Source: Halosimplex litoreum (GTDB taxonomy: Archaea; Halobacteriota; Halobacteria; Halobacteriales; Haloarculaceae). Taken from it: a DNA stretch of 64,000 nucleotides. The stretch spans positions 2,603,836-2,667,835 of the forward strand of contig NZ_CP065856.1 in the NCBI RefSeq assembly GCF_016065055.1, written 5' to 3'. Of the stretch, positions 44,356-53,457 are shown piece by piece (position 1 is the stretch's first letter; every line of letters begins with the position of its first letter). A program made the translations under genes and the position numbers. The notes under the pieces were generated by a model. That model saw only the letters and a list, made by a program, of their open reading frames with translations, did not search any database and was not told the origin of the DNA.

Positions 44356-45549
44356 ATGACCGACGAGTCGGGCTTCGATATCGTCCCGCCGGAAGCCATC
44401 GCCGACGGACGGGCCACCGACGCCTACTTCGACCGGACGGTCGAGACGCTGGAGCACGCCGACCGCAACCCCCACGTCGTCGCCGAGGTGACCGCCGACC
44501 AGTTCGCCACCGGCGAGTGGGAACTGCTCGCGGGCGTGAAAGACGCCGCCCGCCTGTTCGAGGGCCGTGACGTGGACGTGGACGCCATCCGCGAGGGCCG
44601 GCTGTTCGACGGCGGGCCAGTCATGCGCATCGAAGGGCCGTATCTGGAGTTCTGTCGCCTCGAAACCGCGCTGCTCGGGTTCCTCTCGCACGCGACGGGC
44701 GTCGCGACCGCCGCGCTCGAAGCTCGCCGCGCCGCTCCGGACTCGACCGTTCTCAGCTTCGGCTCGCGCCACGTCCACCCCTCGATCGGCGCGATGGTCG
44801 AGCGCTCGGCGCTTTTGGGCGGGCTCGACGGCTTCTCGAACGTCGCCGCCGGCGAGGTGCTCGGCCGCGAGGCCGGCGGGACGATGCCCCACGCGCTGCT
44901 CATCTGCTTCGGCCGCGGCGAGCAGGAAGCGGCCTGGCAGGCATTCGACGAGGCCGCCGGCTCGGACGTGCCGCGCGTCGCCCTCGTCGACACCTACAGC
45001 GACGAGGTCGACGAGGCCGTCCGGGCCGCCGAGGCCGTCGACGCCCTCGAATCGGTGCGGCTCGACACCACCGGGTCCCGGCGCGGCGATTTCGAGCACA
45101 TCGTCCGGGAGGTACGCTGGACGCTCGACGCCGAAGGGTTCGACGACGTCGGCATCTTCGCCAGCGGCGGGCTCGGTCCCCGGCAGCTCCGGGAACTGCG
45201 CGAGCACGTCGCGGGCTTCGGCGTCGGCAGCCACGTCAGCAACGCCGAGCCGACGGACTTCTCGCTGGACATCGTCGAACTCGAGGGCGACCTCGCGGCC
45301 AAGCGCGGGAAGCTCACCGGGACGAAGGAAGTCTACCGCACCGACGACGGCGGCCACCACGTCGCGCTGGCCGACGGGAGCGCCACGGGCGGGCCGACCG
45401 CCCCACCCGCCGACGGCGAGCGGCTCCTCCAGCCGCTCGTCCGTGACGGCGAACTCGTCCGCGAGTTCGACCTCGACGCCGCGGTCGACCGCGCCGCCGA
45501 GGACGCCGACACCGTCGGCTTCGAGGCGCTCGCCGACGACGGAGACTGA
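44356..45549 (+). CDS. pncB: Nicotinate phosphoribosyltransferase
   Basis: A 397-aa enzyme that makes nicotinate mononucleotide from nicotinate and PRPP for NAD salvage. Typical segments: TDAYFDRT at the substrate start, EGPYLEFCRLETALLGFLSH, FGSRHVHPSIGAMVER, GGTMPHAL and VRLDTTGSRRGDF, then FASGGL and FGVGSHVSNAE. The ATG at 44356 is used. A short linker separates it from the surface protein, so it is probably transcribed alone. It complements the de novo nadABC operon 10 kb upstream. Confidence 0.95.
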   Translation: MTDESGFDIVPPEAIADGRATDAYFDRTVETLEHADRNPHVVAEVTADQFATGEWELLAGVKDAARLFEGRDVDVDAIREGRLFDGGPVMRIEGPYLEFCRLETALLGFLSHATGVATAALEARRAAPDSTVLSFGSRHVHPSIGAMVERSALLGGLDGFSNVAAGEVLGREAGGTMPHALLICFGRGEQEAAWQAFDEAAGSDVPRVALVDTYSDEVDEAVRAAEAVDALESVRLDTTGSRRGDFEHIVREVRWTLDAEGFDDVGIFASGGLGPRQLRELREHVAGFGVGSHVSNAEPTDFSLDIVELEGDLAAKRGKLTGTKEVYRTDDGGHHVALADGSATGGPTAPPADGERLLQPLVRDGELVREFDLDAAVDRAAEDADTVGFEALADDGD

Positions 45550-45624
45550 CCGGAACTGGCTCAGGCCCAACTATTGGACTCGCGACAGACGCCGGTCGTG
45601 ACCGATCCGACGCGGACGGTCAAC

Positions 45625-46233
45625 TCAGCGCTCGTCGCTTTCGGTGGGTTCGCTCGGGTCGCCACTACACCCTCCATTCCGGGCGTCGAGGCCCCGTTCG
45701 GCGGGTGCGAGCGCGGCGTCGAACGCCGAGACGTCGTCCAGCCCGTCGAACATCTCCCCGAGCTCGCGTCGCAACCGGTCGATCTGCCGGTCCAGTCGGT
45801 CGAGCGCGCCCTCGTCGTCGGTCAGCGCCGCTCGGCGTTCGGCGAGGTCGTAGAACTCCTCCAGCCGCGCCCGGTACCGTGCCCGGGCGGCGAGCCACTG
45901 GACCGTCTCGCGGACCGCCGTCGAATCCCGCTCGACGACCGCGTCGGCGGCCGCGTCGAACCCGTCGGCCGTTCGGTCCGGATCGGGCGTCGACACCCCG
46001 ATCTGACAGTCGAACTCGCGCGTTCGAACGTCCGTCAGGAGCGGGTCGATCGGTCCGTCGACCAGGTCGACGTCGACGAGCACTACGTCGACCTCCGCAT
46101 CGAGACTCTCGCGGAGGGCCTCGACGCTGTAGGCCGTCCGGACGGTGCCGTCGTCGCGAAGCGCGCTCGCCAGCGCGTCGGTAGCCGCGGGGTCGACACC
46201 GGCGACGACGACGAGGTGCCGTTCCGAGGCCAT
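45625..46233 (-). CDS. HalX-domain response regulator
   Basis: A 202-aa protein with an N-terminal receiver domain and a C-terminal HalX coiled helix pair (ARYRARLEEFYDLAERRAAL, then RLDRQIDRLRRELGEMFDGL). The phospho-acceptor is Asp54 in VVLVDVDLVDG. The acidic pair that normally binds Mg2+ next to strand 1 is reduced (VVVAGVDP), so phosphorylation may be weak or the domain degenerate. The ATG at 46233 is chosen; the frame upstream crosses into the neighbouring gene. The stop of the DUF7504-like gene lies 58 bp upstream on the same strand. The two may form a signalling operon. Confidence 0.86.
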   Translation of the reverse strand: MASERHLVVVAGVDPAATDALASALRDDGTVRTAYSVEALRESLDAEVDVVLVDVDLVDGPIDPLLTDVRTREFDCQIGVSTPDPDRTADGFDAAADAVVERDSTAVRETVQWLAARARYRARLEEFYDLAERRAALTDDEGALDRLDRQIDRLRRELGEMFDGLDDVSAFDAALAPAERGLDARNGGCSGDPSEPTESDER

Positions 46234-46291
46234 GTCCGCCGGAAGGGAGGGAAGGTATAAAGAGTCACCCCTTTCCCGTCCCTCGGTTTCG

Positions 46292-46897
46292 TCAGTGACC
46301 GGCCGCGGTCGAACGGCCGCGGTCGGTGTCGACGACCGCGTCGCAGACGATCCGGAAAGTCTCGACGGTGTCGTCGTCGTGGGCTCCGGGATCGAGGTGG
46401 AACACGACGATGCCGTCGACGCGGCGAGCCACTTCACCCAGCGTGTAGACGAACTTGAACGCGGTCGGCTCGTCGACGTGCTGGAGCACCCCAGTCAGCG
46501 AGTGGACCGCGACGCCGACGCGGTCGCCCGCGTCGGCGGTCCGCTGGAGGACGTCGCTGATTCGGCGACCGAGCGCCTCCAGGTCGGTCGGGTCGACGAC
46601 CCGCTCGACCGGGACGGTGCTGTCGGCGGTGGCCGCCCCGGCGGCCGACCGCGTCGGCCGGTCCACGTCCACGCACGCGGCGAGCGGCGGTCCGGTGTCG
46701 GCTCCCCGCTCCCACTGCGAGAGCCACTCCGCCGCCGGCAAGGAGATCGTGACCGGGATCGCCCGGTCGATCCGGTCGCCGAGGCGGTCGAGCACGGTCA
46801 CGCAGGCGTCGGTCGAGTGGTCGTACGCGTCGGGCGCCAGCAAGAGCACCGTCGTCGCGTCGCCGATATCCGCCGCTCCCCGGACACGCACGGTCAC
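46292..46897 (-). CDS. DUF7504-like haloarchaeal protein
   Basis: A 201-aa protein resembling the RecA-like HTR/DUF7504 proteins found next to haloarchaeal HalX regulators and sensor kinases. It begins with a strand-like ATTVLLLAPDAYDHSTDACV and ends with IVVFHLDPGAHDDDTVETFR. RVGVAVHSLTGVLQHVDEPT is the middle segment, with Ser and Thr in place of a P-loop. No ATP-binding signature is complete. The family number is from memory. It probably acts in regulation with the HalX protein. Confidence 0.72.
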   Translation of the reverse strand: MTVRVRGAADIGDATTVLLLAPDAYDHSTDACVTVLDRLGDRIDRAIPVTISLPAAEWLSQWERGADTGPPLAACVDVDRPTRSAAGAATADSTVPVERVVDPTDLEALGRRISDVLQRTADAGDRVGVAVHSLTGVLQHVDEPTAFKFVYTLGEVARRVDGIVVFHLDPGAHDDDTVETFRIVCDAVVDTDRGRSTAAGH

Positions 46898-46974
46898 GAC
46901 TCTCCCCTCTCGAACGGACGGATCCGTATCACTTCGTATCGATCTGGCGGGCCCACACGACTATGAGTGTTGTC

Positions 46975-47145
46975 GTTCCCTGACATCCCCGGGATATACA
47001 GGATACCCGACCTGACGGCGATAATGAAGGCACAACTGAAATATCGACTGCTAATCTCTCTCGAAGATACTGATAATACAAGGGTTAATTTATCCCGAAC
47101 TTTTAGATAAATTCAATCACAGACGGGCTGAATAAACACTTGGCT
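46975..47145. promoter_or_regulatory. AT-rich upstream region of the DUF7503-like gene
   Basis: Base composition changes sharply: runs such as aatttatccc, acttttagataaattc and gaataaacac stand out in GC-rich DNA. TATA candidates are ttttagataaa (about 47101-47111) and gaataaac (about 47131-47138). The exact promoter cannot be assigned. The shift suggests acquired or regulatory DNA. Confidence 0.5.
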
Positions 47146-47286
47146 ATGAGCCAAGAATCAACGCGACTCCGCGAATTCCTCGAAGAGAACCCCAAATGGA
47201 TCGGCGTCACGTTCAGCGCGCTGCTGCTGCTCTCGCAAGTCGGGAGCGTCGCGGCGGCGAATGGAAGTTCGATGACTGGTCCGTAG
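47146..47286 (+). CDS. 46-aa DUF7503-like single-helix membrane peptide
   Basis: A very short protein: a charged cytoplasmic N-terminus (MSQESTRLREFLEENPKWIG), one hydrophobic helix (VTFSALLLLSQVGSVAAA) and a short tail NGSSMTGP. The sequence matches a small family that I remember as DUF7503, whose members keep the helix LxxLLLLxQxGS and a GP end. It was too short for ordinary gene calling. Its stop is only 2 bp from the convergent stop of the CHAT protease gene. It may be a substrate or effector of that protease, which is inference. Confidence 0.82.
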   Translation: MSQESTRLREFLEENPKWIGVTFSALLLLSQVGSVAAANGSSMTGP

Positions 47287-47288
47287 AG

Positions 47289-49409
47289 TTAGAGTTCAGT
47301 AACGTCCATACTCCACCGAAGCGAACCGCCGATTTCTACCGGAGTGTCCTGTTTGTGAAGGAATTCGATAGCGGCTGGTTGATCTAGTGTGTACGTCCCC
47401 ATCAGTCCAGAGTTGAGACAAAACGACTGAATCCCGTCGATTTGCGGGATGAACATAGTCCCCATAGGCGTCGACAGGGTCGGATAGCCGTACAGATCCA
47501 GCTCGTAGGTCCCCGGTTCAGTCTCTTCGACCACTGCTTTGTTCGGAGTTCCCGACCGGTTCTCGACGATCGAGGCGCTGGCGTCGCCGACGACGAGGTA
47601 GTGGTGGCCGATCTGTTCGTACTCTTTGATGATCGAGACGGTCGCGGCCAGTGAGAACCCCTGATTGAGGAGTTTCGCGGCGGTCCGCCCGACGGAGGTG
47701 GCTGCCTCGTTGACGATATCCGTCACAGTGGCGATCCCGGCCATCGCACCCGAATCCACGAGGCCGCGGCCCTGCTCGTAGGAGTCACAGGCGTTGAGGA
47801 GGAACGCGCTGACGTTGACCTCCGAGAGGTGGCGAGTGTCGAGGTAGCCGTCGGTACAGCGGATCCCCTCGTCGTCGACGTGGCCGATGTAGTGGAGGAA
47901 GTCGATGTCCGATCGAAGGAGTTCCCGCATCTCCATCGCGGTCAGTTGCTCGTGGGCTTCGATCCCGAACTCGATCCAGTCGCGGGTCCCGTAGATGTCG
48001 GAGACGACGTTCTCGTCGGTCATCTCCTGGTCGTTGCAGACGACGGCGACCTGGATCTGCGGGTCCGTCGTCGGCTCGAAGTCGAGCCGTCGATAGTAGG
48101 CGTCGAGGGTCATCTTGCTCGCGCCGACCGGGAGCCCCTCGCCGACGTAGGCCTGTTCGATGCTGTCCGCAGGGTCCGGGCGGAAGATCTCGGGGCTCGC
48201 GGTCGACGGCGACGACTCCGAGCGAGTCTGTGTTCGGGTGCTCCGCCGGAGCGCGTCGGGGTTGTTCCTGAAGAACGATTCCACCTGGTCCGTGAGATCT
48301 TCCAGCGCCTCGTCGCGAGTCTCTCGGGAGTGGGGGCACCGGACGACGGCCAGTTCGTTCGCGAGGAAGGGGAGCGCGCTGACGTTCGTCGCGTCGGGTC
48401 GCACGTCGGCGGTGAGCTTCCACTTGGGGACCACGTCCGCCACGGTGTCGAACGGCACGTCCAGATACGTCCGCAACTGTTCCGACAGGGGCAGTTCGTA
48501 GACGTCCGCGAAATTCAGGTCGACCAGCGATTCGACCGTGGACCGCTCGTGGAGGTCGACCTGATAGTACCCTTCGGTGCGCGTGACACAGTCCATGAGG
48601 AACACGTGTTTCAACACGCGCTCGACTTCGGCCTCGAAGCCGTCGTCGCCGTCGAGCGGGTACGACCAGTCTTCGGCGGCGATCCGCGGCGACGGACCGG
48701 ATTCGATCCGCGCACCCGTGTAGTACGCCAGCGGCACGATCGGGTAGATGTACTCCTCTATCGGCGGCACCTCGATGCCGACGCCCGTCTCGGGTGCGGT
48801 GATCGAGTTCGGGATGTCCAATCGGTCGCCGATCTCCACGAGCGGCGGATGGCCGCGCAGCGACGGGAACGACCGCTCACAGCTGGCCGTCTTCAACGCC
48901 GAACCGAGCGTCGAGAGCGCCTGCATCAGGTCCTCGGGCTGCTCGGTCGTCGTGACGGTCGCCGCCGGCCGTTCGTGGACCGAACGAGCCCCGACGTGGA
49001 TCCGGTCGGTCTCGGTGAGTGCGACCCGGACGGCGTCCTCCATCGAGGTCACTTCGATCCCACCGTCGATGGCGAACTGGAGTTTCACCTGCGTCGTCGC
49101 CAGCTCGACGTTGTACCTCCCGGGTGGCACGCTGACCGACTCCCGGTCGGACACCTCCGCGACGGTACTCCCTGTCTCGTCGCGGATCCACAGCGAGACG
49201 AAGTAGGGCGTCTCGACGGCGGTAGTCCGCACCGTCGCACCGGCGTCGGCGGGGAAGTAGAAGCTGTCGGGGTCGCAGTCGTCGATATCGGGCTCGTCGG
49301 GCGTCAGCAGCGAGAACTGGGTCTCCTGGATCGGGTCGACCACCTGGATACCGTCGCGACTCGGATGTGGGCGTATCTGCGGCCGCGTGGCGTCCGAGTC
49401 GACGTTCAT
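47289..49409 (-). CDS. CHAT-domain caspase-like protease
   Basis: A 706-aa protein. Its C-terminal part (about 440-620) is a CHAT (caspase HetF-associated) peptidase. The catalytic His is in FLHYIGHVDDEG (about His510) and the Cys in AFLLNACDSYEQG (about Cys541). The N-terminal 130 residues form a beta-rich domain (VETPYFVSLWIRDETGSTVA, PPGRYNVELATTQVKLQF), and a helical region (about 150-400) links it. No TPR repeats or membrane helix are seen. CHAT enzymes act in regulated proteolysis and some in immune or death pathways. Its stop faces the DUF7503-like gene 2 bp away. Upstream the metX gene ends in a T-rich terminator. Confidence 0.9.
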   Translation of the reverse strand: MNVDSDATRPQIRPHPSRDGIQVVDPIQETQFSLLTPDEPDIDDCDPDSFYFPADAGATVRTTAVETPYFVSLWIRDETGSTVAEVSDRESVSVPPGRYNVELATTQVKLQFAIDGGIEVTSMEDAVRVALTETDRIHVGARSVHERPAATVTTTEQPEDLMQALSTLGSALKTASCERSFPSLRGHPPLVEIGDRLDIPNSITAPETGVGIEVPPIEEYIYPIVPLAYYTGARIESGPSPRIAAEDWSYPLDGDDGFEAEVERVLKHVFLMDCVTRTEGYYQVDLHERSTVESLVDLNFADVYELPLSEQLRTYLDVPFDTVADVVPKWKLTADVRPDATNVSALPFLANELAVVRCPHSRETRDEALEDLTDQVESFFRNNPDALRRSTRTQTRSESSPSTASPEIFRPDPADSIEQAYVGEGLPVGASKMTLDAYYRRLDFEPTTDPQIQVAVVCNDQEMTDENVVSDIYGTRDWIEFGIEAHEQLTAMEMRELLRSDIDFLHYIGHVDDEGIRCTDGYLDTRHLSEVNVSAFLLNACDSYEQGRGLVDSGAMAGIATVTDIVNEAATSVGRTAAKLLNQGFSLAATVSIIKEYEQIGHHYLVVGDASASIVENRSGTPNKAVVEETEPGTYELDLYGYPTLSTPMGTMFIPQIDGIQSFCLNSGLMGTYTLDQPAAIEFLHKQDTPVEIGGSLRWSMDVTEL

Positions 49410-49501
49410 GTGTTGGGAGGGCTCCGTCGTCTCTCACGGTGTCACTGGGGGACCCACACCTGGTCCGTGCGAGCGAGTAGGCGTGAGAACGCAGTGGGGA
49501 G

Positions 49502-49520
49502 AAAAAAGCCTGTTGGCCTC
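49502..49520 (-). terminator. T-rich transcription terminator after metX
   Basis: On the minus strand a small hairpin (aggcc aaca ggctt) is followed by a run of six T (49507-49502), just downstream of the metX stop at 49530. Archaeal terminators are mainly T runs, so this fits the end of the metY-metX transcript. Confidence 0.6.
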
Positions 49521-49529
49521 GAAAACGTG

Positions 49530-50741
49530 TCAATCTGAGAATAAACTGGTGTGTACGGGCGCGAACGAGGGGTCGTCGTCCTCGGGCGGTTCGTCGGTGT
49601 CGGTGACGGCCGTCCCTTCGACCCCGTCGGCGAGGAAATCGGAGAGCGGCGGACCGACGCTCTCCGGTTCGACGAGGAACGCGTCGTGGCCGTGGTCGGA
49701 TTCGACGAGGTGGTGGGCGGCGGCCACGTCGGCCCCGCGGAGCGCCTCGGCCAACTCCTCGGCCTGGCTGGCGGTGAAATGCCAGTCGGCGGTAAAGGAC
49801 ATCACGAGCGCCTCGCCGTCGAAGGCGGCCAGCGCGTCCTCGTCGGACTCGAAGCCCGCGGCGAGGTCGTAGTTGTCCATCGCGCGGGTGAGATACAGAT
49901 ACGAGTTGGCGTCGAACCGTTCGACGAAGCTCTCGGCGTTGTAGTCGAGATACGACTCCACGTCGCGGTAGGGAAAGAAGCCGGCGGCGGGGTCGGTCGG
50001 GAACGACCGGGCGGCGTCGCGGCCGGCCGCGCGGCGGCCGAACTTCTGTTCCATCGAGGCCTTCGAGAGATACATGACGTGGCCGATCTGGCGGGCGAGC
50101 GCGAGCCCGTCGGTCGGCTTCGGGCCGTCGCCGTAGTAGTCGCCGCGCTGCCAGTCGTCGTCGGTGGTGATGGCGCGGCGGGCGATGGCGTCCATAGCGA
50201 GACACTGCACGTCGAGGCGAGCGGCGGCGGCGATGGGTGCGATACGCTCGACGTGGTCGGGGTGCTGTTTCGCCCACTCGATGACGTTCATGCCGCCGAC
50301 GCTGCCGCCGACGACGGCGTGGAGGTGGGGGATCCCGAGTTCGTCGAGCAGCCGGCGCTGGGCCTCGGTCCAGTCGGTGACGGTCACCGCGGGGAAGTCC
50401 GTGCCGTAGGGCTCGCCCGTCTCGGGATTGGTGCTCTCGGGGCCGGTCGTGCCGTAGCACGAGCCGGGGACGTTGGCACAGAGGACGTAGTACTCGCGGG
50501 TGTCGACGGCCTTGCCGGGGCCGACGATGTCGTCCCACCAGGCCCGGGCCTGGCCGTCGGTCTGGTCGTCGGGGTGACGACCGGCGACGTGGGCGCTCCC
50601 TGTCAGGGCGTGACACACGAGGACGGCGTTGTCGCCCGTGAACTCGCCGTAGGCCTCGTAGGCGACTTCGAGTTCGGGGATCGACCGGCCACACTCGAAC
50701 TCGAACTCGCCCAGCGAGACGGTGTCGCGTTCGACCTCCAT
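49530..50741 (-). CDS. metX: Homoserine O-acetyltransferase
   Basis: A 403-aa alpha/beta-hydrolase-fold enzyme that acetylates homoserine with acetyl-CoA for methionine synthesis. The nucleophile elbow is [16 protein letters not shown] (Ser about residue 147). [16 protein letters not shown] carries the acidic residue and [11 protein letters not shown] the His. [12 protein letters not shown] and [12 protein letters not shown] are conserved MetX/Met2 segments. The start follows the metY stop with no spacing (TAGATG). The fold and operon support MetX; distinction from succinyl transfer (MetA) is by family. Confidence 0.95.
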   Translation of the reverse strand: MEVERDTVSLGEFEFECGRSIPELEVAYEAYGEFTGDNAVLVCHALTGSAHVAGRHPDDQTDGQARAWWDDIVGPGKAVDTREYYVLCANVPGSCYGTTGPESTNPETGEPYGTDFPAVTVTDWTEAQRRLLDELGIPHLHAVVGGSVGGMNVIEWAKQHPDHVERIAPIAAAARLDVQCLAMDAIARRAITTDDDWQRGDYYGDGPKPTDGLALARQIGHVMYLSKASMEQKFGRRAAGRDAARSFPTDPAAGFFPYRDVESYLDYNAESFVERFDANSYLYLTRAMDNYDLAAGFESDEDALAAFDGEALVMSFTADWHFTASQAEELAEALRGADVAAAHHLVESDHGHDAFLVEPESVGPPLSDFLADGVEGTAVTDTDEPPEDDDPSFAPVHTSLFSD

Positions 50742-52067
50742 CTACGAGTCACCCGCGTTCGGTGTTCCGTCGCCCGCGCTCGTGTTGGCGCGGTCGATGG
50801 CGCCGTCGATGTCGGCGAGCACGTCGTCGGCGTCCTCGATGCCGACCGACAGCCGCACGAGGTCGGGCGTGACGCCGCTGGCGCGCTGTTCCTCGGGGGT
50901 AAGCTGGGCGTGCGTGGTGGACGCGGGGTGGATGACCAGCGTCTTCGCATCGCCGATGTTCGCGAGGAACTGCGCCAAGTCGGTCTCCTCGCAGAAACGC
51001 TTGCCGGCCTCGAAGCCGCCGGCGAGGCCGAAGGCGATCATCCCGCCGTAGCCCCCCTCCAGATACTCGCTGGCGTAGTCGTGGGTCTCGTGGGAATCGA
51101 GGCCGGGGTAGGTGACCCACTCGACGCCGTCGTGGTCGTCGAGGAAGTCGGCGACCGCGCTCGCGTTCTCGCAGTGACGTTCCATCCGGAGTTCGAGCGT
51201 CTCGGTCCCCTGGAGTGTGGCCCAGGCGTCGAAGGGCTTCTGCCCGTCGCCCAGCGAGCGGACGGCGCGCTGGCGAGCGGCCATCGCGAAGGCACGGTCG
51301 CCGAAGCGCTCGGCGAAGGTGACGCCGTCGAAGGCGTCGTTGGGCGCGCCCAGCTCGGGGAACTTCTCGGGGTACTCCGTCCAGGGAAAGGATCCCCCGT
51401 CGACGAGGACGCCGCCGACGGTGGTACCCGAGCCGTGGATCCACTTGGTCGTGGACTCCCAGACGATGTCGGCGCCGTGGTCTAACGGCTTGCACAGCGC
51501 CGGCGTCCCGAAGGTGTTGTCGACGAAGACGGGGACGCCGCGCTCGTGAGCGACCTCGGCGATGGCCTCCATCGGCGGCGTCACCAGCGAAGGGTTGCCG
51601 ATGGTCTCGTAGTGGACGTAGGCGGTGCGCTCGTCGATGGCCGCGGCGTAGGCCTCCGGATCCAGGGTGTCGACGAAGCGGGTCTCGATCCCGCGACGGC
51701 CGCCCATGTTGGAGAGATAGGAGTGGGTGCCGCCGTAGATAGAAGCGGCGGTGACGACGTTGTCGCCGGCGCGGGCGAGGATCGAGGTCGCGGCGTCGAG
51801 GGCGGCCATCCCCGAGCCCGTGGCGACGGCCGCGGTCCCGTTCTCCAGGGCGGCCAGGCGGCGTTCGAGCGTCGAGACGGTCGGGTTGTCGAACCGCGAG
51901 TAGACGTTGCCCCCGTCGTCCAGCGCGTACCGGTCGGCCGCCGTGTCGGCGTCGTCGAAGACGTACGAGGTAGTCTGGTAGATCGGCGGCGCTCGCGCGC
52001 CTGTCGCCGGGTCCACGTCCTGCCCGGCGTGGACACAGCGCGTCCCGAAGGCGTACGGATCGGTCAT
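50742..52067 (-). CDS. metY: O-acetylhomoserine (thiol)-lyase
   Basis: A 441-aa PLP enzyme that forms homocysteine from O-acetylhomoserine and sulfide. The PLP Lys is in STTKWIHGSGTTVGG (about 209). IYQTTSYVFDD, NVYSRFDNPT, GSGMAALDAATSIL, VDNTFGTPALCKPLDHGADI and IHPASTTHAQLTPEE are family hallmarks. The ATG at 52067 is used; a longer frame begins 18 residues upstream in the AT-rich promoter. It forms an operon with metX, upstream of it. A TATA box lies at 52093-52100. Confidence 0.95.
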   Translation of the reverse strand: MTDPYAFGTRCVHAGQDVDPATGARAPPIYQTTSYVFDDADTAADRYALDDGGNVYSRFDNPTVSTLERRLAALENGTAAVATGSGMAALDAATSILARAGDNVVTAASIYGGTHSYLSNMGGRRGIETRFVDTLDPEAYAAAIDERTAYVHYETIGNPSLVTPPMEAIAEVAHERGVPVFVDNTFGTPALCKPLDHGADIVWESTTKWIHGSGTTVGGVLVDGGSFPWTEYPEKFPELGAPNDAFDGVTFAERFGDRAFAMAARQRAVRSLGDGQKPFDAWATLQGTETLELRMERHCENASAVADFLDDHDGVEWVTYPGLDSHETHDYASEYLEGGYGGMIAFGLAGGFEAGKRFCEETDLAQFLANIGDAKTLVIHPASTTHAQLTPEEQRASGVTPDLVRLSVGIEDADDVLADIDGAIDRANTSAGDGTPNAGDS

Positions 52068-52082
52068 GTGTGTCGTGCATAT

Positions 52083-52100
52083 ATCTACAAACATCTATAA
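52083..52100 (-). promoter_or_regulatory. metY-metX promoter with ATCTA direct repeats
   Basis: The minus strand reads a TATA-like TTATAGAT (52100-52093), 26-33 bp before the metY ATG. Two identical 5-bp words (ATCTA on the plus strand, 52083-52087 and 52093-52097) are spaced ten bases apart. This could be one helical turn of a regulator site or coincidence in AT-rich DNA. Confidence 0.5.
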
Positions 52101-52174
52101 CCACGAGTTACGGCAAATATCTCAGTGTCTGGTATTCTCATGCGCGCCAGTGGGGTAATGTTCGGCGGTCGCGG

Positions 52175-53074
52175 TCATGCGCGCTCGACGCCGAGGACCG
52201 ACAGCGAGCGGTCGACGGTCACGTCGACCCGCTCTTGGCCCGCTTCGATGGGAACGGTGACGCGGAGGGGGTCGCGCTCGGCGACGGTGATGTCGTCGGG
52301 GTCGCAGGCGTCGACCGCCCACAGCGGGTCGGTCAGCAGGTCGGGCGCGTTGGCGGCGACGAACGGCAGCACGTCGGAGTGATAGACCAGGATCTCCGGT
52401 AGATCGGTACAGAAGAAGTTCTTGCAGTACGAGCAGTGGTGGACGACCGCCGGACCGGGCATCGCCTGTTCGAGTTCGCTCGATTTCTCGTCGTCGGGGA
52501 CCACGTCGTGGTACATCTCGCTCGCGCAGGTGGGACAGACGTCGCTGGCGACGGTCAGCAGGTCTCGGCGGGCGTAGACGCTTGCCGCCGACAGCACGGC
52601 GTCGGGGTCGTTCGACCGGATCGCGCCCGGCGGGAGGTGATACTTGAAGACGAGCGCGCCGCAGTCACCACAACGGACGACGAGCATGCTGTTTCGGTAT
52701 GTCGCTTCGAGCCCCGCGTCGCACTCGGAACAGCCGGCGTCGACGGGGAACGGCTCGACGGTCGTCCGGTCGGTGAAGCTATCGGCCTTGATCGCCTGAT
52801 AGAGGATGACGCCGGGGTACAGCAGGCCGTACCCGTCCGATTCCTCTCGCACGAACACGCCGAGTAACTCCTGGAGGTGGTAGTTGAATCGGCCGCTGTC
52901 GGAGACGTCACAGCGTCGGCGCAGCTCCTCGAACGGCAGCGGTCGGGGCTGGCTGCCCTCCTTGGCGTCGCCCAGTTCCAGCAGGATGGACACCCGGAGC
53001 TCGTTTCCCAGCAGCGAGAACGCCTCGGCGGGCGGGACCGACCGTCGCTCGGAGACCTGGAAAGCGTCGGTCAT
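52175..53074 (-). CDS. ArsR-like winged helix with DUF7351-type metal/effector domain
   Basis: A 299-aa putative transcription factor. The N-terminal winged helix (AEAFSLLGNELRVSILLELG, then LRRRCDVSDSGRFNYHLQEL) is followed by a domain with several Cys pairs: CSECDAG, CGDCGAL, CPTC and HCSYCKNFFC, which could bind zinc. The domain is similar to the haloarchaeal family I recall as DUF7351. I use the ATG at 53074; an ATG at 53101 would add nine residues. It lies upstream of metY on the same strand but about 100 bp away. Target unknown. Confidence 0.85.
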   Translation of the reverse strand: MTDAFQVSERRSVPPAEAFSLLGNELRVSILLELGDAKEGSQPRPLPFEELRRRCDVSDSGRFNYHLQELLGVFVREESDGYGLLYPGVILYQAIKADSFTDRTTVEPFPVDAGCSECDAGLEATYRNSMLVVRCGDCGALVFKYHLPPGAIRSNDPDAVLSAASVYARRDLLTVASDVCPTCASEMYHDVVPDDEKSSELEQAMPGPAVVHHCSYCKNFFCTDLPEILVYHSDVLPFVAANAPDLLTDPLWAVDACDPDDITVAERDPLRVTVPIEAGQERVDVTVDRSLSVLGVERA

Positions 53075-53200
53075 CGGCCCACACCTCGCGTGCCCAGCCA
53101 TTTAGCCCTGTCTCTCGTCGGGGTCGTCGGCTCTCGGCGTCGCCGGCCGTCGTCCATCTCCGACCTGAAAGCACTTGCTTCGTCGCCAGGTTACTACTGT

Positions 53201-53398
53201 ATGAGCCGCTTCGGCGACTTCGCCGCGATCTGGTTCGGGACACTCTTTACCCTGAACTTCGTCGTCCTGCCCGTTCTGGGGACGCCCCCGGGGATGTACT
53301 CCGGGACGTTCCTGTCCGCGCTCGTCGGTCTCGTCCTCGCGACCGTGCTGGTCTTCCACCGTGGCGTGTCCCTGCCGACGGTCGTCGGAGCGGAGTAG
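53201..53398 (+). CDS. Two-helix small membrane protein
   Basis: A 65-aa protein: MSRFGDFAAIWFGTLFTLNF begins the first helix (about residues 7-27) and ALVGLVLATVLVFHRGV forms the second. The loop contains PPGMYSG. Composition and codon use look genuine, but no family is recognised. It precedes the tRNA-Asn gene (opposite strand) by 59 bp. Confidence 0.65.
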   Translation: MSRFGDFAAIWFGTLFTLNFVVLPVLGTPPGMYSGTFLSALVGLVLATVLVFHRGVSLPTVVGAE

Positions 53399-53457
53399 CG
53401 GTCCGCGACGAGGGAGCGCGTTCGCTGTGCGACTGAGAGAATCGAGGAACCGCAGGA

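Noticed and set aside
49551-51485. 644-codon + strand frame antisense to metX and metY
   Set aside because: The opposite strand has full-length MetX and MetY with all active-site motifs; the + frame has no recognisable domain.
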